The translations under genes were made by a program, and so were the position numbers. A model generated the notes under the pieces. That model had not been told where the DNA came from and did not search any database. It saw only the letters and a program-made list of their open reading frames with translations. From Rhodoferax lacus (GTDB taxonomy: Bacteria > Pseudomonadota > Gammaproteobacteria > Burkholderiales > Burkholderiaceae_C), in the NCBI RefSeq assembly GCF_003415675.1, contig NZ_QFZK01000001.1:124001-188000 (forward strand): DNA of 64,000 bases, in the 5' to 3' direction. Position 1 is the stretch's first letter. Every line of letters begins with the position of its first letter. Shown here in pieces: positions 36,889 through 44,733 of this stretch.

Positions 36889-37188
36889 ATGGCTTCTATC
36901 GGTTCCATCGCGCTGTCGGGCATGAACGCGGCGCAAACCCAGCTCAACGCCTCTGCCAACAACGTGGCCAATGCCCAGACCGAGGGCTACAAGCGCCAGG
37001 AGGTGCTGCAAACCCCGCAGGGCGAAGGCGGTGTGTCGGCCAGCGTGGTGGCCTCCAAGCAAAGCGGCCCGGCGCTGGAGACAGATCTGGTCAACCAACT
37101 CCAGGCCAAGAACGCCTTTTTGGCCAATCTGGCTGTCTTCAAAACCGGCAACGCCATGGCTGGTGCCCTGCTGGACACCAAAGCCTGA
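36889..37188 (+). CDS. Small orphan flagellar basal-body rod-like protein
   Basis: A 99-residue protein whose first 40 residues (ALSGMNAAQTQLNASANNVANAQTEGYKRQ) match the N-terminal helix and ANNVAN motif shared by FlgB, FlgC, FlgE, FlgF, FlgG and FlgK. The C-terminal helix (NAFLANLAVFKTGNAMAGALLDTKA) resembles the C-terminal coiled-coil of rod proteins. The central domain of true rod proteins is missing. GGGGG lies upstream of the ATG. No other flagellar gene is nearby. It could be a minimal axial-family protein or a deletion relic that kept both ends. Confidence 0.7.
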   Translation: MASIGSIALSGMNAAQTQLNASANNVANAQTEGYKRQEVLQTPQGEGGVSASVVASKQSGPALETDLVNQLQAKNAFLANLAVFKTGNAMAGALLDTKA

Positions 37189-37198
37189 CGTAACTGAT

Positions 37199-38677
37199 TC
37201 AAAGCACGTGGCTGGCCGCCACCGTGGCCTGCTGCAGCCACACATCGGCGAGTTCGTGCTCGGCGCCGTCGGCCGTGGTGTAACTCGACACCAGACCGTG
37301 CAGATTGCCGTTTTCCGCCACGTAGCCGGTAGTGGCCTTGAGGTTGAAGGAAACGATTCCCATGTCAGCCAGGCCGTGCAGTTCGCCTGCCTGGCTCACA
37401 CCGTCGCCATTGGCATCACGCCAGACCTTCAGCTCCCTGAACATGGCGTCCTGCGCGTCGATCTTGCCGTCGTGGTTGGCATCGAACTGCGCCAGGGCCG
37501 CAAAGCCGTTGGCCGCGTGCGTGCCGTTGGCCAGCAGCGTGCCCTGGCCAAACAGCTCGGCGCCGTTGGCAATCCGGCCGTCCTGGTTGGTGTCGCGCAC
37601 CAGCAGGCCGTCACCGCTGCTGACCCAGGCGCTCTGCCTGGCCACACCGGTGTTGGCCACATCAAACAGCACGCCATGCGCCAGGTCCACGGTTTGCACG
37701 CCGTCGCCATTGAGGTCCAGCACCAGCGGGGTTGCCGCGCGCTTGGCCGCCTCTGAAGTCAGCATGACGCTGGCCTGGTTCAGAGCCAGGTCCGTGTTTA
37801 CCGTGTTGGCCGTTGCGGTGTTGGTAAACACCAGTGTTGCGGTGCTGCTGGTGGGAGTGAAGGTGAAACTGTGCAGGGTCGTGGTGGCCGAGGTTTGTAC
37901 ATAGGTGTCCGAGGCCATTTGCGTGCCCGCATTCCAGACGCTGCCGTCTCTCACCTCGGCCAGCATGGTGTGCTGGCCCACTGCGCCAATTTCCCCCAGT
38001 TCATACTGAACTGTGTAGCTTTTGCCCACCAGCAAATTTTTGAGCACTTGGTAGGCGCTACCTCCCGCGGCAGCATTGCTGCCATTGAAATCGATGTTGT
38101 CACTCAGGTAAACCACACTGGAGACGCCTTGGTTGAAGGACCAGCCCGCAGCATTGCCGGTAATGCTGGCGTTGACCAGCCTTTCAAAGGGAGCAGACAC
38201 CGCCAGCCCAAGGGCGCTGGACGCGGTACCTTCATTGCCCGCTGCGTCCATCACAGCAGCCGTGTAGCTGTGCGCGCTGCCATCGATGAGGGTAGGAGTG
38301 GAAAAGAGCCAGCTGGTTCCTTCCACCGTCGCCATGCCAATCAAGATGCCTGCGTCAAAAATGCGCACCACATCATTGTTGCCAATGGCGCCAGACAGTC
38401 GGCCGTTCAACACCGGCGTGGCGTCGTCCGTCGTGGTGCCGCTGCCAAAAGTACCATCCGAACCGGTGCCGGCGTTCCCGGTGTAGCTGGCGATGCTTGC
38501 GGTCTGCGTGGGCGCCACCGTGTCCAGCGTGAAGCTGTAACTGGTGGGTGCGCTGACGTTGCCTATGGCATCGGTCTGTTTGACCTGCACGGTATGTGCG
38601 CCCTGGCTGGTGGGCGCCACATAGTTCGCGCTGAAGGCCCCGCCATCTACGCTGTATTGCGCACCCAGGTAGCCCAC
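37199..38677 (-). pseudogene. C-terminal fragment of a type I-secreted Ig-repeat adhesin
   Basis: An open frame of 492 codons that lacks a proper N-terminus. It starts directly after a TGA in mid-domain, with no Shine-Dalgarno for the GTG. Content in order: remains of one bacterial Ig-like repeat (QYSVDGGAFSANYVAPTSQG), a second Ig-like repeat (about 50-155), a carbohydrate-binding-like beta domain (about 160-310), and a C-terminal PLVLDLNGDGV module (about 312-485) with calcium-loop motifs DTNQDGRI, DANHDGKIDAQDA and DANGDGVSQAGE. This module ends many large proteins secreted by TolC-dependent type I systems. It is in the same frame as the preceding chimeric TolC. Probable remnant or assembly collapse of a much longer gene. 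Confidence 0.72.
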
Positions 38678-39796
38678 TCAACCCTCATAAATCCATTTAC
38701 CCTGCGCGGCAGAAAACACAAAGTCGGCTGTGGCAAGTCTGCCGATCGGAAGGGAAGCGTCCAGGTTGGTATTGTTGGTGTCGACCTGGTAGTAATAGGA
38801 GGCATGGTTTTGCATGTGGACCCGTACACCGTCTGTGCTGGTTGTTGGCAGGATCACATGGGTTGAATAGTTGCCATCTGATGAATCCCACACCAAATCG
38901 CCAGTCTGTACCGGGATGGTTCCGGTGTTTCCATTTGTGCGAGGGTCTAGGCGGTTGCCGTATTGGCTCTCCGCGCGCAAATAGACTTCGGGCTTGAGGT
39001 CGGCTTTGGCGCTGGTGACTTCTGCCTCGGCAATCTGCGCCTGCGCCCGCAGCTTGATGACGCCGGGGTTGTGTGCCTGGGCATGCTCCAGCAGTTCCTG
39101 TGCGCTGGCGGCAATGGCCTGGGGCGTGCTGAGGCTGGCTGAAAGGTCTCGGGCTTGCAGGCTATGGCCCAGCAGCTGATTCAGTCGCCCCAGGGCGCTT
39201 TGCTCTTGTGCCTGCGCGGTGGAGAGGTCGGCCTCGGTTTGCTGGGCGCGCCCCAGCAAGAGGGTCAGGTCGCTTTGGGGTGAGACACCGCCGGCGATGC
39301 GCCGGTTGATCTGGTCCTGCAAGGTCCTGTGGGCCTTCAGGCTTTTTTCATAGGCCTGGCGCTTGAGCAGTGCGCCATACCAGTCTGCATAGAACTGCAG
39401 CACCCGCAAGGCCAGGTCCTGGCGTACGCTGTCCAGCGAGGCCTGGCTGGCGACCACACCGGCCTGGGCCCGGTCCAGTCCGGCAGTCAGCCGCCCACCG
39501 GTCCACAAGGGTTGTTGCAAACGCAGGGTGGTGACGCTCTTGTCGCCGTAGGCGGGATAGTTGGGGTCGGCGTGGCTGGCGTCTACCTGTTCAAAGCCAA
39601 TGGAGGGAGTGGGATAGAACTGCCATTTGGCGCCTTCCACCGCCTCTTTGGCGGAATCACCCAGCGCCCGTTGTGAGCGCATGGAAGGATGGGTAGTGAG
39701 TACGCCGTCAATGAGTTGGGGCAGCGATTGGGCATGCAGTGCGGGCTGCACCAACCACAGTGCAGTGGTGAGCAACTGGACTCCCCGAAGATTCAT
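38678..39796 (-). CDS. Chimeric TolC-family outer-membrane protein, C-terminus replaced
   Basis: The ATG at 39796 follows GGAG and begins a signal peptide (MNLRGVQLLTTALWLVQPALHA). Residues up to about 281 are TolC-like: QSLPQLIDGVLTTHPSMRSQRA, the LRLQQPLWTGGRLTAGLDRA strand and the coiled-coil repeats ending AEVTSAKADLKPEVYLRAESQYGN. The remaining 91 residues are unrelated beta-rich sequence (GDLVWDSSDGNYSTHVILP to AAQGKWIYEG). The second half of the TolC barrel and coiled coil is therefore missing, and the protein should not form a channel. It ends in TGA at 38678, immediately and in frame before the adhesin fragment. Disrupted gene or assembly junction. Confidence 0.75.
   Translation of the reverse strand: MNLRGVQLLTTALWLVQPALHAQSLPQLIDGVLTTHPSMRSQRALGDSAKEAVEGAKWQFYPTPSIGFEQVDASHADPNYPAYGDKSVTTLRLQQPLWTGGRLTAGLDRAQAGVVASQASLDSVRQDLALRVLQFYADWYGALLKRQAYEKSLKAHRTLQDQINRRIAGGVSPQSDLTLLLGRAQQTEADLSTAQAQEQSALGRLNQLLGHSLQARDLSASLSTPQAIAASAQELLEHAQAHNPGVIKLRAQAQIAEAEVTSAKADLKPEVYLRAESQYGNRLDPRTNGNTGTIPVQTGDLVWDSSDGNYSTHVILPTTSTDGVRVHMQNHASYYYQVDTNNTNLDASLPIGRLATADFVFSAAQGKWIYEG
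38681..38953 (-). other. Foreign segment between TolC part and adhesin part
   Basis: This stretch codes for a beta-rich, Thr/Asn/Ser-rich module (STHVILPTTSTDGVRVHMQN, YYYQVDTNNTNLDASLPIG) that is not TolC. By eye it is more AT-rich than the neighbouring genes and uses codons rare around it (for example CTA Leu and GGA Gly). It could be an internal domain of the same adhesin, or an acquired piece. No target-site duplication or inverted repeat is visible at its ends. Confidence 0.5.
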
Positions 39797-39985
39797 GCCG
39801 CCCTCTCCTGTATTTTCTTGCTTGGGAACAGACCGTGGCCGTGTCCTGCGAGCAAGCGCTTTCAATCAATTTGTATTCTCATTCGAACATTTAATTTACA
39901 GCCTGGTCCCTGAATAGGCAAGCGGACAGGTGGAAAAAAAAGGACGCACCAACCCAAGCCCCGGCAGGCGGGGCAGGCGGCGGTA

Positions 39986-40663
39986 TCAGGTCTGGGGGCT
40001 TTGGGTGAGGTAGCTCAGCACCAGCTTGTCTTGCGGTGTGAGGCTCTTGAAGGCCAGGCCCACGAAATAGGCCTCTTCGTTGGTGGCACGGTTGTTGTGG
40101 CAAATGGCGGCAGTCAGGCACAGATCCTGCGGTGCTTTGTCCACCATGACCGACAGGGCCAGTTGCACGCTGGTGCCCAAGGCCGCGACCTGCGTGCTGG
40201 CCTTGACCATGGCGCCGCTGGTGCTGAGGTCAATCAGTGTGGCGTCCTGCGCCCCGGGGGTGCCGCCATCCGCAGGCACGATGACCTTGGTGGGCCAGGA
40301 ACATTGGATGCGCATGCTTTGGCGCACCAGCCGCGCGTCCACCTGGGCGGGATACGACAGCAGCGCATAGGCAAAGGGCTTCTCGAAGGTTTGCAGGACC
40401 TTGGTGAGAAAGGAGTACTCGTATTGCCCGGTAAAACCCCGCACCACACAGACCTCACCTTCTTCGAGTTCGGTTTTGGCCCCATCGGCACCGAGTGGGC
40501 CCACCATCACGCCCTTGCCCTCGATGGCGCCAAAGTATTGCGATTCCTTTTTTGAGGCGCCCTCGACGATGCGCCGGGTCTGCATGGCCATGCCGGGTTT
40601 GAGCCCGAGCGAGCGCAGGGGCAGGCGGTTGACGTTTTCAGCGTCTTTGGCGGCGGGATCCAT
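39986..40663 (-). CDS. PilZ/YcgR-like flagellar brake protein
   Basis: A 225-residue protein with an N-terminal YcgR-type beta domain (about 10-105, LGLKPGMAMQTRRIVEG and the GFTGQYEYSFLTKV strand) and a C-terminal PilZ domain (RQSMRIQCSWPTKV to DLSTSGAMVKAS, then VGLAFKSLTP). The PilZ c-di-GMP residues RxxxR are represented by R-QSM-R, and the D-x-S-x-x-G motif by DLSTSG. It probably slows flagellar rotation or acts on pili at high c-di-GMP. It starts 3 bp after the hydrolase gene ends, so the two form an operon. Confidence 0.85.
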   Translation of the reverse strand: MDPAAKDAENVNRLPLRSLGLKPGMAMQTRRIVEGASKKESQYFGAIEGKGVMVGPLGADGAKTELEEGEVCVVRGFTGQYEYSFLTKVLQTFEKPFAYALLSYPAQVDARLVRQSMRIQCSWPTKVIVPADGGTPGAQDATLIDLSTSGAMVKASTQVAALGTSVQLALSVMVDKAPQDLCLTAAICHNNRATNEEAYFVGLAFKSLTPQDKLVLSYLTQSPQT

Positions 40664-40666
40664 CGC

Positions 40667-41707
40667 TTAGTTCGTTTCCTTGGGCAGTGCTGTGAGCCAC
40701 TGGACTATGGTGTCTGCCATGGGTGCCACGGCGGCCGGGTCCTTTATGGCACCAGCGAGCACATGCTGCCCTTTGCTTTGGCTGTAGTCAACCGGTTCCA
40801 GTGATTTGCGGCTTGAGCCCAGGCGGGTGAAGGCGGCCAGTGTTTCGGCGGGCTCCACCGTCTCATCGCGTACGCTGTACAGCATGAGTACCGGGGTCTT
40901 GAAAAGGGACAGGTCGCTCTCGCGCACATTCTTGACAAGGGCCATCATGGGGAAAATGGCCTTGGTCGGGTAGCTGGGAGTCCAGGCCATGGCTTCCTGT
41001 TCGTTCTCCGGCGTGAAGCTTCGGGTGGGGCCCTGGATCCACAGTGCCACCTTTTGTCCCCAAGGCATGTTGACGATGTCAGCGCGCTTGTCCTTGGGGC
41101 CAAAATTGGGTGAAACAAACACATAAGCGTTGACCTTGTTGGCCTCAGCCGAGGTGCCCAGCCAGGTCGCCAGCGTGCCTCCGGTGGAGCAGCCTATGAC
41201 CAGCACCCGCTCGCCCAGGGTCTGCCCGATGCGAACGGCCTCCAGGGTGTCTGCCATCCAGTCCTGCACACGGGCCTCACCCATGGCGGATGGGTCGGCG
41301 CGGCCATGCCCCGTCAGGCGGGTGTAGAACACATTGGCACCCAGCTGCCGGGCCACGGTCTCTGTGAGGGGGGCAGTCTCCAGGCGGCTGGCCGAGAAGC
41401 CGTGCAGGTAGACCACCGCCCAGGGCGTGCGCTGCGCGGCTGCACCAGCCCATACGATGCCCTTGGCGTTGCCGGGCTTGAGGTCGGCAAAGGCGGCCTC
41501 GCTGGTCTGGAGCCAGTGGTCCAGCTGTGCAATGTCCTGAGGGGGGAGCGGGCGGGCGGTGGGCATGGCGGCTCCAAAGTCATTGCGTGGGCCAAGCCAC
41601 CAGGCGACAGCCAGCAAGAGCAGCAAGGCAAGCAGGCCCTGCAGTACCCGGCGCCAGGGCGAGGCGGTTGCGGTGGCCTCGAAGGCATTGGGCGGGTAGG
41701 AGGACAT
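40667..41707 (-). CDS. Membrane-anchored alpha/beta hydrolase
   Basis: A 346-residue serine hydrolase with an N-terminal membrane anchor (VLQGLLALLLLLAVAWWLG). The oxyanion segment is VVYLHGFSASR, the nucleophile elbow GCSTGG (Ser), the acid near LYSVRDETVEP and the catalytic histidine in SKGQHVLAGA. The substrate is unknown; esterase/lipase-like. The ATG at 41707 is used; a longer in-frame extension would overlap the divergent lipoprotein gene. It is followed after 3 bp by the PilZ gene. Confidence 0.87.
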   Translation of the reverse strand: MSSYPPNAFEATATASPWRRVLQGLLALLLLLAVAWWLGPRNDFGAAMPTARPLPPQDIAQLDHWLQTSEAAFADLKPGNAKGIVWAGAAAQRTPWAVVYLHGFSASRLETAPLTETVARQLGANVFYTRLTGHGRADPSAMGEARVQDWMADTLEAVRIGQTLGERVLVIGCSTGGTLATWLGTSAEANKVNAYVFVSPNFGPKDKRADIVNMPWGQKVALWIQGPTRSFTPENEQEAMAWTPSYPTKAIFPMMALVKNVRESDLSLFKTPVLMLYSVRDETVEPAETLAAFTRLGSSRKSLEPVDYSQSKGQHVLAGAIKDPAAVAPMADTIVQWLTALPKETN

Positions 41708-41789
41708 CAGTTGGGCGCAGGGGAATTGGCTAAGATGGTACACCGGCAGGTCTGTTTGGGTGCTGCCATCCACATACAAGAGGTGTTCC

Positions 41790-42260
41790 ATGAAGCAGCA
41801 GAGTTTTGCAGGCCGTGCGTTGGGGTATGGCAGTGCCTTGATGGTCTTGCTGCTGTGTGGCTGTGCGAAGGTGAATGATGTGGGCCTGCTGCTGGTTTCC
41901 AGCAGCGAGTACGCATTCCTGTCGGTCAACGGCCAGATGCTGGGCGGGACCGTGACGCTGGTGCCGGACCGCACGGGCCGGGTGTCTTTTGCCGCTGATG
42001 AAACTGTCAAAAAAAACGCCACCATCACGACCTGCAGCGGCGGCATGCGCTACACCGCCACCTATTCTGCCGAAGTTGATTTACATTGCAACGAGGGCAC
42101 GCAAGTGGTTCTGAAAACCACCTTGATCAGCGAAACTCGGGGCTACGGCTACGGCAGCACACCCCAGGGCCCGGTGAGCTTTGCCTTTGGCATGCCCGAG
42201 GCCGATGCCTACGCCTTCATGGGGCGCGCAGCGCCTGAAGTGCCAGCGCAGACTCCTTGA
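41790..42260 (+). CDS. Putative lipoprotein
   Basis: A 156-residue protein with a lipoprotein signal (lipobox LLCGC, Cys25) and a beta-rich body containing two further Cys (TTCSGG and LHCNEG) that may form a disulfide. No domain is recognised. AAGAGG lies upstream of the ATG. Its 3' end overlaps the pyrD 3' end on the other strand by 44 bp, and it is divergent from the hydrolase-PilZ pair. Confidence 0.75.
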   Translation: MKQQSFAGRALGYGSALMVLLLCGCAKVNDVGLLLVSSSEYAFLSVNGQMLGGTVTLVPDRTGRVSFAADETVKKNATITTCSGGMRYTATYSAEVDLHCNEGTQVVLKTTLISETRGYGYGSTPQGPVSFAFGMPEADAYAFMGRAAPEVPAQTP

Positions 42261-43299
42261 CCAGGGCGGGCCCGCGGTAAATCAGGCCCGTGTAGATCTG
42301 CACCACGTCGGCACCGGCCCGGATTTTGGAGACTGCATCGGCAGCGCTCAGGATGCCGCCCACGCCGATGATGGGAAAGCCCTTGCCCAGCGCGGCACGC
42401 ATCTGCGCAATGACCTGGTTGCTCATTTCCAATACAGGCGCACCCGAGAGACCGCCTGTTTCTTCCGCGTGCGGCAGGCCCCGGACAGCGTCACGACTCA
42501 GCGTGGTGTTGGTGGCGATCACGCCCCAGGCGTTGTTGACCTGTCCATTGCTGTCTGTGCCATAGCGCTTGAGGGTGGCGGCAATTACTTCAATCTGTGC
42601 GGCATCCAGGTCTGGTGCGATCTTCAGGAAGATGGGCTTGCGGCTGCCATGGCGCTGGGCCAGCAGTTCGCGCCGCTCGGCAATGGCACCCAGCAGGGCG
42701 TCCAGGGCCGCATCGCCTTGCAGGGAGCGCAGGTTCTTGGTGTTGGGGCTGCTGATGTTGACGGTGATGTAGTCGGCGTGCGGGTAGACACCGTCCAGGC
42801 AGCGCAGGTAGTCTGAGGTGGCGTCCTCGATGGGGGTGGCGGCGTTCTTGCCGATGTTCAGGCCCAAGAGCAGGGAGGGGCTGGCTTCGCGGCGCAGGGC
42901 GGACTGCTGCACATTGCGCACAAAGGCGTCCAGTCCGTGGTTGTTGAAGCCCAGTCGGTTGATCAGCGCATTGGCCTTGGGCAGGCGGAATATGCGCGGC
43001 TTGGGGTTGCCGTCCTGCGGCAAGGGGGTGACGGTACCCACCTCCACAAAGCCAAAGCCCAGGGCGCCCAGGCCGTCGATGCAGCGGGCATTTTTGTCCA
43101 GGCCTGCGGCCAGGCCCACGCGGTTGGGGAAGCGCAGGCCTGCGAGCTCTGTCGGGTCCTCTACACGTGCCGTGCGGTAGCCCATGGACAGGGCATTGCC
43201 CTGGGTGGCGGCCAGGCTGGAGAGGGTGAGGTCGTGGGCGGTTTCGGGGTCCAGCGCAAACAAAAAGGGGCGCGCCAGGCTGTAGGGGACAAGAGCCAT
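42217..43299 (-). CDS. pyrD: Dihydroorotate dehydrogenase (quinone)
   Basis: Oxidises dihydroorotate to orotate in pyrimidine synthesis at the inner membrane. The 360-residue class 2 enzyme has the N-terminal helix [22 protein letters not shown]-site segment [25 protein letters not shown] with the catalytic Ser region, [11 protein letters not shown] and [23 protein letters not shown] lies 7 nt before the ATG at 43299. The last 15 codons overlap the convergent lipoprotein gene. Confidence 0.96.
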   Translation of the reverse strand: MALVPYSLARPFLFALDPETAHDLTLSSLAATQGNALSMGYRTARVEDPTELAGLRFPNRVGLAAGLDKNARCIDGLGALGFGFVEVGTVTPLPQDGNPKPRIFRLPKANALINRLGFNNHGLDAFVRNVQQSALRREASPSLLLGLNIGKNAATPIEDATSDYLRCLDGVYPHADYITVNISSPNTKNLRSLQGDAALDALLGAIAERRELLAQRHGSRKPIFLKIAPDLDAAQIEVIAATLKRYGTDSNGQVNNAWGVIATNTTLSRDAVRGLPHAEETGGLSGAPVLEMSNQVIAQMRAALGKGFPIIGVGGILSAADAVSKIRAGADVVQIYTGLIYRGPALVKESALALQALRAP

Positions 43300-43342
43300 T
43301 GATAATTCCTGCAATATTTTTTAACTACCCTGATTTTCCGCC

Positions 43343-44065
43343 ATGAATACCACTGCCAGTCCAAGCCCCGCAATCGCCGCATCCACCACGCCTTTGACGC
43401 AGGACGAGCTCAAAACTCTGGTGGGCCAGGCCGCCCTGCAATACGTGGTGCCGGGCGAGATCGTGGGCGTGGGCACGGGCTCCACGGTGAACAAGTTCAT
43501 TGACGCGCTGGCCAGCATCAAGGACCAGATCCGGGGCGCGGTTTCCAGTTCGGTGGCCAGCACCGAGCGCCTGCAGGCCCTGGGCATTACCGTGTTTGAC
43601 TCCAACGAAGTGGAGCGCCTGTCGGTCTACATCGACGGCGCTGACGAGATCGATGCCCACGGCAACATGGTCAAGGGAGGAGGCGCGGCCCTGACGCGCG
43701 AGAAAATTGTGGCCGCGCAGTCAGACCGCTTTGTCTGCATTGCCGACGAGAGCAAGCTGGTGCAGACCTTGGGCCAGTTTCCGCTGCCGGTGGAAGTGAT
43801 CCCCATGGCCACGCGCCGCGTGATCCAGCAATTTGCGGCCAAGGGCGGTGTGGGCACCATCCGTCTGAAGAACGGCCAACCGCTGGTCACCGACAACGGC
43901 CAGTACATCATTGACGTCACCGGCCTGCAGATTGCCGACCCGCTGGCCTTTGAGGCCGAAGTCAGCCAGTGGCCCGGTGTGGTGACGGTGGGTGTGTTTG
44001 CCTTCCAGCGCGCCCAAGTCTGCCTGTTGGGCACCGCCAGCGGCGTGAAGACCCTGAACTTCTAA
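43343..44065 (+). CDS. rpiA: Ribose-5-phosphate isomerase A
   Basis: Interconverts ribose 5-phosphate and ribulose 5-phosphate in the pentose phosphate pathway. The 240-residue protein has [15 protein letters not shown] (phosphate site), [26 protein letters not shown] (catalytic region) and [20 protein letters not shown]. It has a short extra N-terminal tail of about 18 residues before the family core. Divergent from pyrD, convergent with the glutaredoxin-like gene with a 3-bp gap. Confidence 0.96.
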   Translation: MNTTASPSPAIAASTTPLTQDELKTLVGQAALQYVVPGEIVGVGTGSTVNKFIDALASIKDQIRGAVSSSVASTERLQALGITVFDSNEVERLSVYIDGADEIDAHGNMVKGGGAALTREKIVAAQSDRFVCIADESKLVQTLGQFPLPVEVIPMATRRVIQQFAAKGGVGTIRLKNGQPLVTDNGQYIIDVTGLQIADPLAFEAEVSQWPGVVTVGVFAFQRAQVCLLGTASGVKTLNF

Positions 44066-44068
44066 TAC

Positions 44069-44704
44069 TCAGAACTGGATGCCGGCCGGGTTGGAGGGAG
44101 CGGGTGCCGATGGCTCAGGCCGTGTTTCAGGCCGCTCTTCGGCTTTGGCTGTTGCGGGCTTTTCCAACGACACCAGCGGTGAGGCCGAGGCCTGCCGGTA
44201 GCCCGAGGGCAGCATGGAAGTCTTGGGGTAGCCCGCTGCGTCGAGGTACTGGGTCCACTCCACATCGGTATAGCCCTTGATGCGCTGGCCGCCAACGGTC
44301 AGGAAGGGCAGTGCCGCTTCGCCGCTGATGCGCTTGAGTGCGGCAATGTCTTCCGAGGTGGTGACACTGCGCTCCGAAAAAGGAATGCCACGGCTGCTCA
44401 GCATGGCGCGCCCCGTACTGCAGGGGACGCAGTCGGGGCCGCTATACAGGGTGACCGGGTAGCGCGTAGCCACCTGGCGCAGCTCGAACGGCAAAGAGGC
44501 TGCCGATGCTGCAGCGGCACCGCCTGTGCCGGTGGCAGCGATCTTGCCCTGGTCGGCACTGACGGGCGGCTTGTCGGAGAAAGTGACGCGCCCGTCAGGC
44601 CCGACGATGCGGTACACCATTTGTGCCTGCGCCGAAGCGGCGACCAGCAAGAGTGCACAGACAGCGGCTTGGCTGGCAGCTTTGGTCAGATCCAACAGAT
44701 TCAT
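44069..44704 (-). CDS. DUF4124 and glutaredoxin-like periplasmic protein
   Basis: A 211-residue exported protein. After the signal peptide (about 1-27, ending AQA) comes a DUF4124-type segment (MVYRIVGPDGRVTFSDKPP). A glutaredoxin/thioredoxin-fold domain follows, with redox motif SGPDCVPCSTGRAML, the cis-Pro in EAALPFLTV and a GYTDVEW segment. The C-terminus is Pro/Glu-rich. The ATG at 44704 has GGAG 7 nt upstream and is preferred to an ATG 6 nt earlier. It lies 29 bp after prlC on the same strand. Possibly a periplasmic disulfide protein. Confidence 0.85.
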   Translation of the reverse strand: MNLLDLTKAASQAAVCALLLVAASAQAQMVYRIVGPDGRVTFSDKPPVSADQGKIAATGTGGAAAASAASLPFELRQVATRYPVTLYSGPDCVPCSTGRAMLSSRGIPFSERSVTTSEDIAALKRISGEAALPFLTVGGQRIKGYTDVEWTQYLDAAGYPKTSMLPSGYRQASASPLVSLEKPATAKAEERPETRPEPSAPAPSNPAGIQF

Positions 44705-44733
44705 ATGCATGCTCCCGAGATAGTTGCCACAGT

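Noticed and set aside
38681..38953. An insertion sequence in tolC
   Set aside because: No transposase, terminal inverted repeat or target duplication is seen; the segment codes for part of a beta-rich protein in the same frame.
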